In this document: in pieces, positions 6,491 through 15,368 of the stretch | Layout: the number at the start of each line of letters is the position of its first letter | How positions within the stretch are numbered: the first letter of the stretch is position 1 | Assembly: GCA_029960065.1 (NCBI GenBank) | Contig: JASCOF010000001.1 | Coordinates: 310,001 to 374,000 of the forward strand | Reading direction: 5' to 3' | Length of the DNA: 64,000 nucleotides | Source: Flavobacteriaceae bacterium PS02336 | Lineage (GTDB): Bacteria > Bacteroidota > Bacteroidia > Flavobacteriales > Flavobacteriaceae | Notes under the pieces: model-generated | The model's database searches: none | Told to the model about the DNA's origin: nothing | What the model saw: the letters and a program-made list of their open reading frames with translations, nothing else | Program-made: the position numbers and the translations under genes

Positions 6491-6526
6491 AAATCCGATC
6501 AGTCAAAAGCTGATCGGATTTTTTTA
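6491..6526 (+). terminator. Terminator after the AraC gene
   Basis: Perfect 12-bp stem AAATCCGATCAG / CTGATCGGATTT with a 7-nt loop and a T-run. It is preceded at 6435-6465 by the repeated word CACGAATTACACGAATTAAC, a fragment of the dispersed repeat seen at 32725-32836. Confidence 0.85.
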
Positions 6527-6688
6527 TTTCTTCTGCTTAGCTGATATCTTATATTTTGCTATAAGAGTATTTTTAATTAGTGGAAATTGGTATAATTCGG
6601 GGCATAAAAATCAAGTGGGATTTTTCATATATTCTATTCTGAAAAAAAGGTATATTTACAAACCCTAATCAGAAAAAAATATATCAAA

Positions 6689-7558
6689 ATGAAGAAATTT
6701 AAAATGCTGTTGTCTGTATTTTTGCTTTGTCTTACCACCATGACATACGCGGCAAAAGTAGACACTTTACAAGTTGCCAGTACCGCAATGGGAAAAACCT
6801 ATAAAGCTGCGGTAGTGCTGCCAAATTCTTATGCTAAAAGTAAAACCGCATTTCCAGTACTGTATTTACTGCATGGAGCTTACGGGCATTTTAGTGATTG
6901 GCTTAAAAATACTCCTAACAAAAAACTAGTTCAAAATCTGGCAGATCAATACAATTTGATTATTGTAATGCCTGAAGGAGAAACTTTTAGTTTTTATATA
7001 GATAGTCCGGTGAATAAGGAAAGTCAGTTTGAGACTTTTATTACACAGGAAGTAATTCAAAAAGTAGATAAAACGTATAAAACAATCAGTAATAGAAACG
7101 GACGAGTAATTACAGGTCTTTCGATGGGCGGACATGGTGCTTTGTACTTGTCGGCCAGACATCCCGATTTATTTTGTGCGGCAGGAAGTATGAGCGGCGC
7201 GGTAGATATGAGTACAATGTTGAATAGAGATTCTTCTGCTCAAATTGTAAAATTAATGCAGCCTGTTTTTGGGGATAAAAGCGGTAACACCGAATTGTAC
7301 GAACAAAATTCTGTTTTAAGAATGGCAGATAAATTAAAGACGAATAAACTGCCGCTGATTATAGATTGCGGTGTAGATGATTTTTTAATTGAGCCCAACA
7401 GAGAATTACACAGAAGATTGGTTTATAATAGAGTGGATCACGATTATACAGAACGACCAGGAGCGCATACTTGGGATTATTGGGAAAATTCACTTCCGTA
7501 TCACGTTTTGTTTTTCAATAAAATATTGCTTAAAAATCAGGTAGCTACGAAAAAATAA
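6689..7558 (+). CDS. Secreted esterase of the esterase D / FrmB-like alpha/beta-hydrolase family
   Basis: The protein has 289 residues with a Sec signal peptide (1-22, ending YAA). The alpha/beta-hydrolase core shows the oxyanion segment FPVLYLLHGAYGHFSDW (55-71), the nucleophile elbow GLSMGGHGA (Ser145), Asp230/Asp231 in CGVDDFLIE, and His260 in PGAHTWDYW. This is the layout of the esterase D superfamily, which includes acetylxylan and feruloyl esterases and S-formylglutathione hydrolase. Export points to a periplasmic or extracellular carbohydrate esterase rather than a formaldehyde enzyme. It stands alone between terminator-bounded neighbours, so the substrate cannot be given. Confidence 0.85.
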   Translation: MKKFKMLLSVFLLCLTTMTYAAKVDTLQVASTAMGKTYKAAVVLPNSYAKSKTAFPVLYLLHGAYGHFSDWLKNTPNKKLVQNLADQYNLIIVMPEGETFSFYIDSPVNKESQFETFITQEVIQKVDKTYKTISNRNGRVITGLSMGGHGALYLSARHPDLFCAAGSMSGAVDMSTMLNRDSSAQIVKLMQPVFGDKSGNTELYEQNSVLRMADKLKTNKLPLIIDCGVDDFLIEPNRELHRRLVYNRVDHDYTERPGAHTWDYWENSLPYHVLFFNKILLKNQVATKK

Positions 7559-7647
7559 AGTCTTTTTCACTTTAAAATAAGCTGATTTACTTTTTTTGGT
7601 TTGATTTTTGGAATATCTTTATAGTATAATACCTAAAAAACAAATTT

Positions 7648-8166
7648 ATGAGAAAGATAGTTACCTTATTCGCTGTTATTGGTTTAATGGCGTTTTCGAG
7701 TTGTTCGAATAATGATGATGATGTTGATAATGATACTATTAGTGAAGTTTACGAAGTAAGTAATGTTAACTTTACAAGTACGAATCAATATAATCCTGTA
7801 ATTCCGTTGAATCCTGCAATTTTTGAATCAGATATGGTTTTGGTGTATAGATTGGCAGGCACAGATGGAGGAAGAGATGTTTGGAAGTTAATTCCGGAAA
7901 ATTATTACTTAGCTGATGGAACATTAGATTTCGGATTTGATTATGACTTTACAATAAGTGATGTAAGTATTTATATGGTTGGTAGAGATTTAGGAGGGGT
8001 TGTTAACTCTTTTAGATTGAATCAAATATTTAGAATTGTAATTATTCCAGGATTTGTAACAACTGGTACCGCAAAATCTGTCAATAAAGCTGATTTCTCA
8101 GATTATAATGAAGTAATCAAAAGATACAATATTAATGGCGGTAATATCAAAAAAATAATATTGTAA
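7648..8166 (+). CDS. Unknown lipoprotein
   Basis: The protein has 172 residues. A lipoprotein signal (lipobox AFSSC, Cys19) is followed at once by SNNDDDVDND, an acidic stretch of the kind associated with surface export of lipoproteins in this phylum. The mature part is beta-rich (VYEVSNVNFTSTNQY, FGFDYDFTISDVSIYMVGRD) and ends with a Tyr/Asn/Ile-rich tail. No domain is recognised. It shares a bidirectional terminator with the convergent TerC gene. Confidence 0.7.
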   Translation: MRKIVTLFAVIGLMAFSSCSNNDDDVDNDTISEVYEVSNVNFTSTNQYNPVIPLNPAIFESDMVLVYRLAGTDGGRDVWKLIPENYYLADGTLDFGFDYDFTISDVSIYMVGRDLGGVVNSFRLNQIFRIVIIPGFVTTGTAKSVNKADFSDYNEVIKRYNINGGNIKKIIL

Positions 8167-8186
8167 GAAGTTTTTAATTATTACAT

Positions 8187-8218
8187 AAAAAAAGGAAATC
8201 GAAAGATTTCCTTTTTTT
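8187..8218. terminator. Bidirectional terminator between the lipoprotein and TerC genes
   Basis: Perfect stem AAAGGAAATC / GATTTCCTTT with a GAAA loop, flanked by an A-run on the left and a T-run on the right. It serves convergent genes. Confidence 0.85.
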
Positions 8219-8240
8219 ATGCATATATGTTTAAGAATAA

Positions 8241-9212
8241 TTATTCTTCGCTTGACGAATCGTTTAAAACTTTTTCTTCCCCAAATTTTAGAGAAACCAA
8301 AATTCCAACTAAAAGAGAAAGAGCGATAAATCCTAGAGAAGCCCATTCTGGAACGTGAATCCAATCGTGAAGTAGCATTTTTAATCCAACAAAAGCTAAA
8401 ATAGCTACCAAACTATATTCTAGATAACTGAATTTTGCCAGCATATTTGCTAAGAAGAAATACATAGAACGCAATCCAAGAATCGCAAAAATGTTAGAGC
8501 TAAATACTAAAAAAGGATCTTTGGTAATAGCAAGAATTGCTGGAACACTATCTACAGCAAACAAAACATCCATAACTTCAATAACAATTAAAGCTACAAA
8601 TAATGGCGTTGCTGCTTTTCTTGCCGTTTTGGTTGAAATGAAAAATTTCTCCCCGTCCATTTCTGATGTAATCGGCATAACTTTTCCTAATGTCTTATAG
8701 ACAAAAGAATCCTTTGGGTGAAAATCTTCTTCCTCACCAGAAAAAAGCATTTTTACAGCCGTGAATATTAAGAAAGCTCCAAAAAGATAAGTGGTCCATG
8801 TAAATTTATTGATCAGCATTACTCCGAAGAAAATCATTAAACCGCGAAAAACGATAGCGCCTAAGATTCCCCAGAATAAAACACGGTGCTGGTATTTCTG
8901 CGGAATTTTAAATGAAGCAAAAATAATGGCAATCACAAAAATATTGTCAACGCTTAAAGAAAGTTCGATCAAATAACCCGTTATGAACTTCATAGAAGCT
9001 ACTGCAGGCTTTAAATTATCTGGATTGTCAATAAAATCTGTGGTATAAAGCCAGTAAATTACTCCTGAAAATAGGAAAGATAAGGTAACCCAAACCAAAG
9101 TCCATTTGCTGGCTTCTTTAGTACTAATAATATGTGGTGTTTTGTTAAAGACACCAAGGTCTAAAGCGAGAATAAAAACTACAGCAAGTAAAAAGAGGGA
9201 CCAGACTATCAT
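8241..9212 (-). CDS. TerC-family integral membrane protein
   Basis: The protein has 323 residues and about nine hydrophobic membrane spans. TerC signatures are present: an early acidic span with ALDLGVFN, ELSLSVDNIFVIAIIFASFK in the middle, and DVLFAVDSVPAILAITKDPF in the second half; both acidic pairs are conserved and line the presumed cation path. Members (TerC, Alx) are linked to manganese or calcium export, often during secretion of metalloproteins, and to tellurite resistance. No tellurite-operon neighbours are present, so a metal-homeostasis role is more likely. The C-terminus ends in a charged tail (GEEKVLNDSSSEE). Confidence 0.9.
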   Translation of the reverse strand: MIVWSLFLLAVVFILALDLGVFNKTPHIISTKEASKWTLVWVTLSFLFSGVIYWLYTTDFIDNPDNLKPAVASMKFITGYLIELSLSVDNIFVIAIIFASFKIPQKYQHRVLFWGILGAIVFRGLMIFFGVMLINKFTWTTYLFGAFLIFTAVKMLFSGEEEDFHPKDSFVYKTLGKVMPITSEMDGEKFFISTKTARKAATPLFVALIVIEVMDVLFAVDSVPAILAITKDPFLVFSSNIFAILGLRSMYFFLANMLAKFSYLEYSLVAILAFVGLKMLLHDWIHVPEWASLGFIALSLLVGILVSLKFGEEKVLNDSSSEE

Positions 9213-9427
9213 AATTGATTTTTTTTAATGATATACAAAGATAAGTTTTGAACTTTAACTTAAAAATTAAATTTGCTTCTAAAATTAAGTAATATTTGTT
9301 AATTGTAAAAGGTTAGTTGTTATATAGTTATAAGGTTTTAGAGCTGAAAAGAGCAAATTTTGAGAGAGAATCTTCTTGTTTTAAAAAGAGGTTAGATAAA
9401 AAACTTTGTAAAAGTTGACAAGTGGGA

Positions 9428-9458
9428 AACCCGACAGGTTTTTAAAACCTGTCGGGTT
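9428..9458. repeat. Hairpin AACCCGACAGGTTT / AAACCTGTCGGGTT
   Basis: Perfect 14-bp stem with a 3-nt loop in the ~320-nt gap between TerC and GSII. It lies beyond the GSII terminator and upstream of TerC, so it is either a second terminator or a dispersed palindrome. The rest of the gap shows only AT-rich sequence. Confidence 0.6.
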
Positions 9459-9475
9459 TTAATACATAGGTTGCA

Positions 9476-9513
9476 TAAAAAAAGTGCCATTAAACAAATA
9501 ATGGCACTTTTTA
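9476..9513 (-). terminator. Terminator of the type II glutamine synthetase gene
   Basis: Stem AAAAAGTGCCATT / AATGGCACTTTTT with an 8-nt loop, about 20 nt after the stop codon on the minus strand. Confidence 0.85.
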
Positions 9514-9534
9514 GAATATAACTTAAGCTTAAAA

Positions 9535-10551
9535 TTAGATAGCTGACTTAACAGTTTTGATAATTCTAGCAGCAATTTTGTATGGATCTCCGTTTGAAGC
9601 TGGTCTTCTGTCTTCCAACCATCCTTTCCATCCTTTTTGAACAGTCATTAAAGGAATTCTGATAGAACATCCTCTGTCTGAAACTCCATAAGAGAAATCG
9701 TGGATAGAAGCAGTTTCGTGTTTACCAGTTAAACGTTGATCGTTGTAAGCTCCGTAAACTGCGATGTGCTCAGCAGTAACAGGACGGAAAGCTTCACAAA
9801 TTCTTTCGTAAGTTGCTTGATCTCCACATGTTCTTAATACAGTGTTAGAGAAGTTAGCGTGCATTCCAGAACCATTCCAGTCAGTATCTCCTAGAGGTTT
9901 TGGGTGATATTCGATATAGTAACCATATTTCTCAGTTAAACGGTCTAATAGGTAACGAGCAACCCAGATTTCATCTCCAGCTTTTTTAGCACCTTTAGCG
10001 AATAATTGGAACTCCCATTGTCCGCAAGCAACCTCTTGGTTGATTCCTTCAAAGTTGATTCCGGCAGCGATACATAAATCAGCGTGCTCTTCAACTAATT
10101 TTCTACCGTGAGTGTTTTTTCCACCTACTGAACAGTAGTACATCCCTTGTGGAGCAGGGTATCCTCCAACTGGGAAACCAAGTGGAAGTTGTGTTTTAGT
10201 ATCCATGATGAAATACTCTTGCTCGAATCCGAACCAGAAATCATCATTATCATCATCAATTGTGGCTCTACCGTTAGATGGGTGTGGTGTTCCGTCAGCA
10301 TACATAACTTCAGACATTACTAACCATCCATTAATACGTGTTGGATCTGGATAGATTGCAACAGGAACTAATAAACAGTCAGAAGATCCACCTTCAGCTT
10401 GTTTTGTTGACGAACCGTCAAATGACCAATTTCCAAGTTCTTCTAATGTTCCTTTGAAATTTTCGTGCTCTTCAACTTTAGTTTTACTTCTAAGATTTTG
10501 AGTTGGTTCATATCCGTCTAACCAAATGTACTCTAACTTAATTTTAGCCAT
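9535..10551 (-). CDS. Glutamine synthetase, type II (eukaryotic-like GSII)
   Basis: The protein has 338 residues, the GSII length, and makes glutamine from glutamate, ammonia and ATP in the cytoplasm. Key segments are WSFDGSST (42-49), FWFGFEQEYF with metal-binding Glu110 and Glu112 (105-114), NQEVACGQWEFQ (171-182), NGSGMHANFS (226-235), GVSDRGCSIRIPL (289-301) and DRRPASNGDPY (314-324). GSII lacks the adenylylation loop of type I enzymes, so control is probably at transcription. It is divergent from a type III glutamine synthetase gene across ~430 nt. A TATATTTG box at 10598-10591 on the minus strand lies about 40 nt before the ATG. Confidence 0.95.
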   Translation of the reverse strand: MAKIKLEYIWLDGYEPTQNLRSKTKVEEHENFKGTLEELGNWSFDGSSTKQAEGGSSDCLLVPVAIYPDPTRINGWLVMSEVMYADGTPHPSNGRATIDDDNDDFWFGFEQEYFIMDTKTQLPLGFPVGGYPAPQGMYYCSVGGKNTHGRKLVEEHADLCIAAGINFEGINQEVACGQWEFQLFAKGAKKAGDEIWVARYLLDRLTEKYGYYIEYHPKPLGDTDWNGSGMHANFSNTVLRTCGDQATYERICEAFRPVTAEHIAVYGAYNDQRLTGKHETASIHDFSYGVSDRGCSIRIPLMTVQKGWKGWLEDRRPASNGDPYKIAARIIKTVKSAI

Positions 10552-10590
10552 AATAATATAAATTTATTTTTTTTGTTTTTTCGCTGGGTC

Positions 10591-10598
10591 AAATATAG
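10591..10598 (-). promoter_or_regulatory. -7 box of GSII
   Basis: TATATTTG on the minus strand, 40 nt before the start codon. No good TTG partner is visible at 17-23 nt, which may mean dependence on an activator. Confidence 0.5.
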
Positions 10599-10922
10599 AT
10601 TTATTTTTTTAGTCCTAAAAATTAGGGGGCTATTTTGTTTTATGAACTACTATTTTTTAGATAAGCGCAATTTTGACAGGGGTATATTTAATAAAAGATA
10701 ATTTTATTAACCTTAAAAATATAAATTCGTAATAATTACGGCACATTTTTGAGTTTCTGCGTTAAGTAATTATGAAAAAATGTTTATTTAATCAATATTA
10801 CCGCACAGTTTTGTTATATTTCTGCGGTTTGAATTCATTATTCTTTGAAAAAAGCACTTTATGTTGAGAAATTCTAGTTCAAAAATCTATACTTTATATT
10901 CGAAACAGCTGTTTTATTTGTT

Positions 10923-10930
10923 TATATTTG
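10923..10930 (+). promoter_or_regulatory. -7 box of GSIII
   Basis: TATATTTG 48 nt before the GSIII start, the same box as at GSII. The 427-nt gap between the two genes contains these two boxes and AT-rich sequence with no clear operator palindrome. Confidence 0.5.
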
Positions 10931-10978
10931 CTGATCTTTTTTTAATGAAAATTAGTACGAATTTTTAAAATTATAATC

Positions 10979-13168
10979 ATGTCAACATTACGTTTCCAAG
11001 CTCTAAAAGAAGCTTCAAACAGAAAGCCGATACATTTTGAAGAAATCGACAGAAAATCTAGTCTTTTTGGTTCAAATGTTTTTAATGAAAAAGCAATGAA
11101 ACAGTACTTAACTCCCGATGCTTTTAAAGGAGTACGAGATGCTATTCAACACGGAACGAAAATAGACAGAAAGATGGCAGATTATATCGCCATGGGAATG
11201 AAAGAATGGGCTCTTGCAAAAGGAGTTACACATTATACACACTGGTTTCAGCCATTAACAGGAACAACGGCAGAAAAGCATGATGCTTTTTTTGAAACGT
11301 CTTATGACGGAAGTGATCCTGTAGAAAAATTTGGAGGCGCACAATTAGTACAGCAGGAACCAGATGCGTCCAGTTTTCCTAACGGCGGTATCAGAAATAC
11401 TTTTGAAGCTAGAGGTTATACAGCTTGGGATCCAACTTCGCCGGCCTTTATATATGGTACAACTTTATGTATTCCGACAGTTTTTATTGCTTATACAGGT
11501 GAGGCTTTAGATAATAAAATACCTTTATTAAGAGCGCTATCTGCAATTGACGAAGCAGCTACAGAAGTTTGCCGTTATTTTGATAAAAATGTAAAAAAAG
11601 TAACAGCAACTTTAGGATGGGAACAAGAGTATTTCTTAATTGATAAAGCTTTGGCAAATTCTCGTCCTGATTTAATGATGACTGGAAGAACTTTATTAGG
11701 ACATACTTCTGCAAAAGGACAGCAGTTAGACGATCACTATTTCGGATCAATCCCAACTCGCGCTCTTACTTATATGAGAGATTTGGAGCAAGAATGCATG
11801 TTATTGGGAATTCCTGTAAAAACACGTCATAACGAAGTTGCGCCAAATCAGTTTGAATTGGCACCAATTTTTGAAGAAACTAATCTTGCTGTAGATCATA
11901 ACTCTTTATTAATGGATGTGATGCAGAGAGTGGCAGAACGTCATGATTTTAAAGTATTATTTCACGAAAAACCATTTAAAGGTGTAAACGGATCTGGTAA
12001 ACACAACAACTGGTCGTTGGCAACAGATACAGGAGTAAACTTGTTAAGTCCGAGTAAAACGCCAATGAGTAATTTACAATTTTTGACTTTCTTTATTAAT
12101 ACCATAAAAGCGGTAAATGATTACGAAACTTTACTGAGAGCATCTATTGCAACAGCAAGTAACGATCACAGGTTAGGAGCAAATGAGGCGCCACCGGCTA
12201 TTATTTCGGTTTTTATTGGAGCGCAGCTTTCAAAAGTATTATCAGAGTTAGAAAGTGTAACAACAGGAAAACTTTCGCCAGAAGAAAAAACAGATCTAAA
12301 ATTAAACGTTGTTGGAAAAATTCCAGACGTATTATTGGATAATACAGATCGTAACAGAACTTCGCCTTTTGCCTTTACAGGAAATAAATTTGAGTTTAGA
12401 GCTGTTGGATCTAATTCAAACTGTTCTAATGCAATGACCACTTTGAATGCCATTGTAGCCAAACAGTTAATCGACTTTAAAAATGAAGTAGAAAAACTGA
12501 TTGAGACTAAAGACATGAAAAAGGATGATGCTATTTTTAATGTTTTAAGAGAGTATATTAAACAATCCAAAAAAATTCTTTTTGAAGGCGACGGTTACAG
12601 CGAAGCTTGGGAAAAAGAAGCAGCAAAAAGAGGTTTAAGCAACTTTAAAACAACTCCTGCAGCTATTAAAGCTAAAGTTTCAAAACAAGCTTTAGACTTA
12701 TTTGAAGAACTTGGAATTTTTAATCATGTTGAAGCCGAAGCACGTTACGAAATTGAATTGGAAGAATACACGAAAAAAATTCAGATTGAAGGAAGAGTTT
12801 TAGGAGATATCGCCAGAAATCATGTGATCCCGACAGCAATTCGTTACCAAAATACATTAATTGAAAATGTAAAAGGATTAAAAGAAATCTTTGGAAAAGA
12901 ATTTGAAACGATTGCAAAAGAGCAAATTGTTTTAATCAAAGAAATTTCAGGTCATATAGAAGGAATTAATTCTAAAGTTTTGGCTATGACAAATGAAAGA
13001 AAAACAGCCAACAATTTGACAGATGCTCAAAAAATGGCTGAAGCATATTGCAATAAAGTGAAGCCTTATTTTGATGAAATTCGTAATCATTGTGATAAAT
13101 TAGAATTATTGGTGGATGACGAAAGTTGGACATTGACAAAATACAGAGAGTTATTGTTTACAAAATAA
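10979..13168 (+). CDS. glnN: Glutamine synthetase, type III (GSIII)
   Basis: The protein has 729 residues, the normal length of GSIII. It catalyses ATP-dependent amidation of glutamate. GSIII marks are present: LFGSNVFNEKAMKQYL near the N-terminus, GWEQEYFLID (213-222, metal-binding Glu residues), RHNEVAPNQFELAPIFEETN (283-302), the ATP-site segment NGSGKHNNWSL (337-347), and the long C-terminal GSIII extension with helical repeats. It is divergent from GSII, so the cell holds two unrelated glutamine synthetases at one site. They could be used under different nitrogen or ATP conditions. It ends in a terminator. Confidence 0.95.
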   Translation: MSTLRFQALKEASNRKPIHFEEIDRKSSLFGSNVFNEKAMKQYLTPDAFKGVRDAIQHGTKIDRKMADYIAMGMKEWALAKGVTHYTHWFQPLTGTTAEKHDAFFETSYDGSDPVEKFGGAQLVQQEPDASSFPNGGIRNTFEARGYTAWDPTSPAFIYGTTLCIPTVFIAYTGEALDNKIPLLRALSAIDEAATEVCRYFDKNVKKVTATLGWEQEYFLIDKALANSRPDLMMTGRTLLGHTSAKGQQLDDHYFGSIPTRALTYMRDLEQECMLLGIPVKTRHNEVAPNQFELAPIFEETNLAVDHNSLLMDVMQRVAERHDFKVLFHEKPFKGVNGSGKHNNWSLATDTGVNLLSPSKTPMSNLQFLTFFINTIKAVNDYETLLRASIATASNDHRLGANEAPPAIISVFIGAQLSKVLSELESVTTGKLSPEEKTDLKLNVVGKIPDVLLDNTDRNRTSPFAFTGNKFEFRAVGSNSNCSNAMTTLNAIVAKQLIDFKNEVEKLIETKDMKKDDAIFNVLREYIKQSKKILFEGDGYSEAWEKEAAKRGLSNFKTTPAAIKAKVSKQALDLFEELGIFNHVEAEARYEIELEEYTKKIQIEGRVLGDIARNHVIPTAIRYQNTLIENVKGLKEIFGKEFETIAKEQIVLIKEISGHIEGINSKVLAMTNERKTANNLTDAQKMAEAYCNKVKPYFDEIRNHCDKLELLVDDESWTLTKYRELLFTK

Positions 13169-13186
13169 ACTCTATTACTATTTATT

Positions 13187-13217
13187 GAAGCCTGTCTCCA
13201 AAGACAGGCTTTTTTGT
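13187..13217 (+). terminator. Terminator of GSIII
   Basis: Stem AAGCCTGTCT / AGACAGGCTT with a short loop and a T-run, 20 nt after the stop. Confidence 0.85.
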
Positions 13218-13473
13218 TTCAGATGTTCGGTAAATTAAAAAGAACAGAAGTAATTTCCTGTTTTTATTTTTAGGAATTTAGAAGTTCGTCGGGATAGTCT
13301 TACAGTTTATCGGGAATATAGTAAGTTGTTGAAAATAAGTGTTTTTGCTTGGTGGAGGTTGGAATAAGTTTTCTAATTTTGGCTAAGATTTGAGACTTAG
13401 ATCAATTATTTTAATATGATTTTGAACTAATAAAAATAGCAAGCCAAAAGCTTCATAACCAATTTTATTTAGG

Positions 13474-13510
13474 AAAATCGGCAGAAGAATTCGTTCTGCC
13501 GATTTTTTTT
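13474..13510 (+). terminator. Orphan terminator between GSIII and purM
   Basis: Stem AAAATCGGCAGAA / TTCTGCCGATTTT with an ATTCG-type loop and an eight-T run. It is 305 nt after the GSIII stop, beyond that gene's own terminator, and 45 nt before the purM promoter box. No open frame precedes it. It could end a small RNA starting within 13220-13450; that stretch otherwise holds only AT-rich sequence. Confidence 0.6.
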
Positions 13511-13554
13511 ATGAATCAAATAATCGAATAAGTCAAAGAATTAAAAAAAGGGAT

Positions 13555-13562
13555 TATCTTTG
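13555..13562 (+). promoter_or_regulatory. -7 box of purM
   Basis: TATCTTTG followed by CACC, 27 nt before the ATG, a common arrangement in front of housekeeping genes of this group. No good TTG is found upstream. Confidence 0.5.
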
Positions 13563-13588
13563 CACCACATCAACACAAACTAATTTTC

Positions 13589-14767
13589 ATGAGTTCAGAT
13601 TCTAGCAAAAGGTACGCGCAAAGAGGTGTTTCGGCATCAAAAGAAGACGTGCACAACGCCATCAAAAATATTGACAAAGGTTTATTTCCACAGGCTTTCT
13701 GTAAAATTGTTCCCGATTATTTAACTCAAGATGATGAGCACTGTCTTATCATGCATGCAGATGGAGCAGGAACAAAATCATCTTTGGCCTACATGTATTG
13801 GAAAGAAACTGGAGATCTTTCAGTTTGGAAAGGAATTGCTCAGGATGCCTTAATTATGAATATTGATGACTTATTATGTGTTGGTGCAACAGATAATATT
13901 TTACTTTCTTCAACTATTGGAAGAAATAAAAACTTAATTCCGGCTGATGTTATTTCGGCAATCATCAATGGAACTGAAGAATTAATCAACGAATTAAAAT
14001 CTTTTGGTGTAACGATTCATTCGACAGGAGGCGAAACTGCCGATGTTGGAGATGTGGTTCGTACTATTATTGTAGACTCAACTGTTACAGCAAGAATGAA
14101 ACGTTCTGATGTTGTAGACAATGCAAATATCAAAGCTGGCGACGTAATTGTTGGTTTGGCTTCTTTTGGTCAGGCAACTTACGAAAAAGGGTATAATGGT
14201 GGAATGGGAAGTAACGGACTTACTTCTGCACGTCACGATGTTTTCGGAAAGTATTTGGCTAAAAAATACCCAGAAAGTTACGATGCATTAGTTCCAGAAG
14301 AATTGATTTATTCTGGACAAGTAAATTTAACAGATGAAGTTGAAAACAGTCCAATAAACGCTGGACAATTAGTACTTTCTCCAACAAGAACGTATGCACC
14401 AATTATCAAAAAAATATTAGATAAATATACTCCAAACGAAATTCACGGAATGGTGCATTGCAGCGGAGGCGCACAAACAAAAATTTTACATTTCGTAAAA
14501 GATTTACATGTTATAAAAGACAATTTATTTCCAGTGCCGCCATTGTTCAAGTTAATTCAAGAACAATCAAAAACAGATTGGAAAGAAATGTATCAGGTTT
14601 TCAACTGCGGTCATAGAATGGAAATTTATGTTCCAGAAAATATTGCACAAGACATTATAGAGATTTCAAAATCGTTCAATGTTGATGCTCAAATCGTTGG
14701 TAGAGTAGAAGCTTCAGATTCTAAAAAACTTACTATTACAAGCGAATATGGAACTTTCAATTATTAA
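13589..14767 (+). CDS. purM: Phosphoribosylformylglycinamidine cyclo-ligase (AIR synthase), Bacteroidota form
   Basis: The protein has 392 residues. It closes the imidazole ring of FGAM to give AIR, using ATP, in de novo purine synthesis. PurM-superfamily features are RYAQRGVSASKEDVHNAIKN at the start, HADGAGTKSSLAYMYW (about 55-70), MNIDDLLCVGA (about 89-100) for the metal-nucleotide site, STGGETADVGD (about 149-160), and the C-terminal half with GMVHCSGGAQTKIL and FNCGHRMEIY. It is longer than the ~345-residue enterobacterial enzyme, as usual for this phylum. It is monocistronic and ends at a terminator. A divergent AIR-synthase-related role cannot be fully excluded. Confidence 0.85.
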   Translation: MSSDSSKRYAQRGVSASKEDVHNAIKNIDKGLFPQAFCKIVPDYLTQDDEHCLIMHADGAGTKSSLAYMYWKETGDLSVWKGIAQDALIMNIDDLLCVGATDNILLSSTIGRNKNLIPADVISAIINGTEELINELKSFGVTIHSTGGETADVGDVVRTIIVDSTVTARMKRSDVVDNANIKAGDVIVGLASFGQATYEKGYNGGMGSNGLTSARHDVFGKYLAKKYPESYDALVPEELIYSGQVNLTDEVENSPINAGQLVLSPTRTYAPIIKKILDKYTPNEIHGMVHCSGGAQTKILHFVKDLHVIKDNLFPVPPLFKLIQEQSKTDWKEMYQVFNCGHRMEIYVPENIAQDIIEISKSFNVDAQIVGRVEASDSKKLTITSEYGTFNY

Positions 14768-14836
14768 TCTAGTTGCAAAGATTCAAAGACTCAGAGTTGC
14801 AAAGGTTTTGTAGCTTTTAAAATAATTATTATATTT

Positions 14837-14870
14837 AGAGATGCGCAATTGTGCATCTCTATGTTTTTTA
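14837..14870 (+). terminator. Terminator of purM
   Basis: Stem AGAGATGC / GCATCTCT with an 8-nt loop, then ATG and a T-run, 70 nt after the stop. The gap also carries a fragment of the TTGCAAAG-type repeat (14772-14805). Confidence 0.75.
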
Positions 14871-14883
14871 AACACATTATATT

Positions 14884-15240
14884 ATGTACGAATTACTTTT
14901 TTGGAAATATCTAGACGAAATCTACTTAAACAATCAAGAAGTTTACGAAGCGCTGCTTGAAAAAGAAGAAGTAGAAGGTCTGGCTGTTCTTCAAATTGAC
15001 GTAATCGTAAATAGAATCAATTCTGTATTTTCAGATTGGGAAAGAGTCGATGAAAACAGCTGGAAAAATCCAAAAGGAAAAGGCGCTTTTCAAGTGATTA
15101 CAACTCCACAAAGCATAAAAATTGACTGCTACGGAACAGAAGGGAAAACCATGAACAAACTAGTCGATGTCATGGAAGAATTCAAGTGTCCGCTTTACGA
15201 TCCGCAGGTTCCGGAACGTTACGATGAAATGAACGAGTAG
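14884..15240 (+). CDS. Conserved hypothetical protein, 118 residues
   Basis: A small soluble acidic protein with no signal peptide. It starts MYELLFWKYLDEIYLNNQEV, with an aromatic-rich N-terminal helix, and ends YDPQVPERYDEMNE. The core (VNRINSVFSDWERVDENSWK, then AFQVITTPQSIKIDCYG) looks like a small alpha/beta domain. I do not recognise a function. It starts just after the purM terminator, so it has its own promoter or relies on read-through. It is followed by a short tandem repeat. Confidence 0.6.
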   Translation: MYELLFWKYLDEIYLNNQEVYEALLEKEEVEGLAVLQIDVIVNRINSVFSDWERVDENSWKNPKGKGAFQVITTPQSIKIDCYGTEGKTMNKLVDVMEEFKCPLYDPQVPERYDEMNE

Positions 15241-15365
15241 TGCTTAGTCCTTAGTAATTAGTCCTTAGTAATTAGTCCTTAGTGCTTAGTCCTTAGTGCT
15301 TAGTTCTTAGTGATTAGTTCTTAGTGATTAACAATTCACAATTCACAATTCACAATTCATAATTA
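15241..15365. repeat. Degenerate short tandem repeat
   Basis: Directly after the stop codon the sequence runs as about ten imperfect copies of a ~10-13 nt unit (CTTAGTCCTTAGT, TAATTAGTCCTTAGT, GATTAGTTCTTAGT), then four copies of a 9-nt unit (CAATTCACA, last one CAATTCATA). It is not palindromic and has no spacer structure, so it is not a CRISPR. It ends at the stop of the convergent gene at 15369. Confidence 0.75.
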
Positions 15366-15368
15366 AAT

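Noticed and set aside
15241..15365. Possible CRISPR array
   Set aside because: Units are short, abut each other and have no unique spacers; no cas genes are near.
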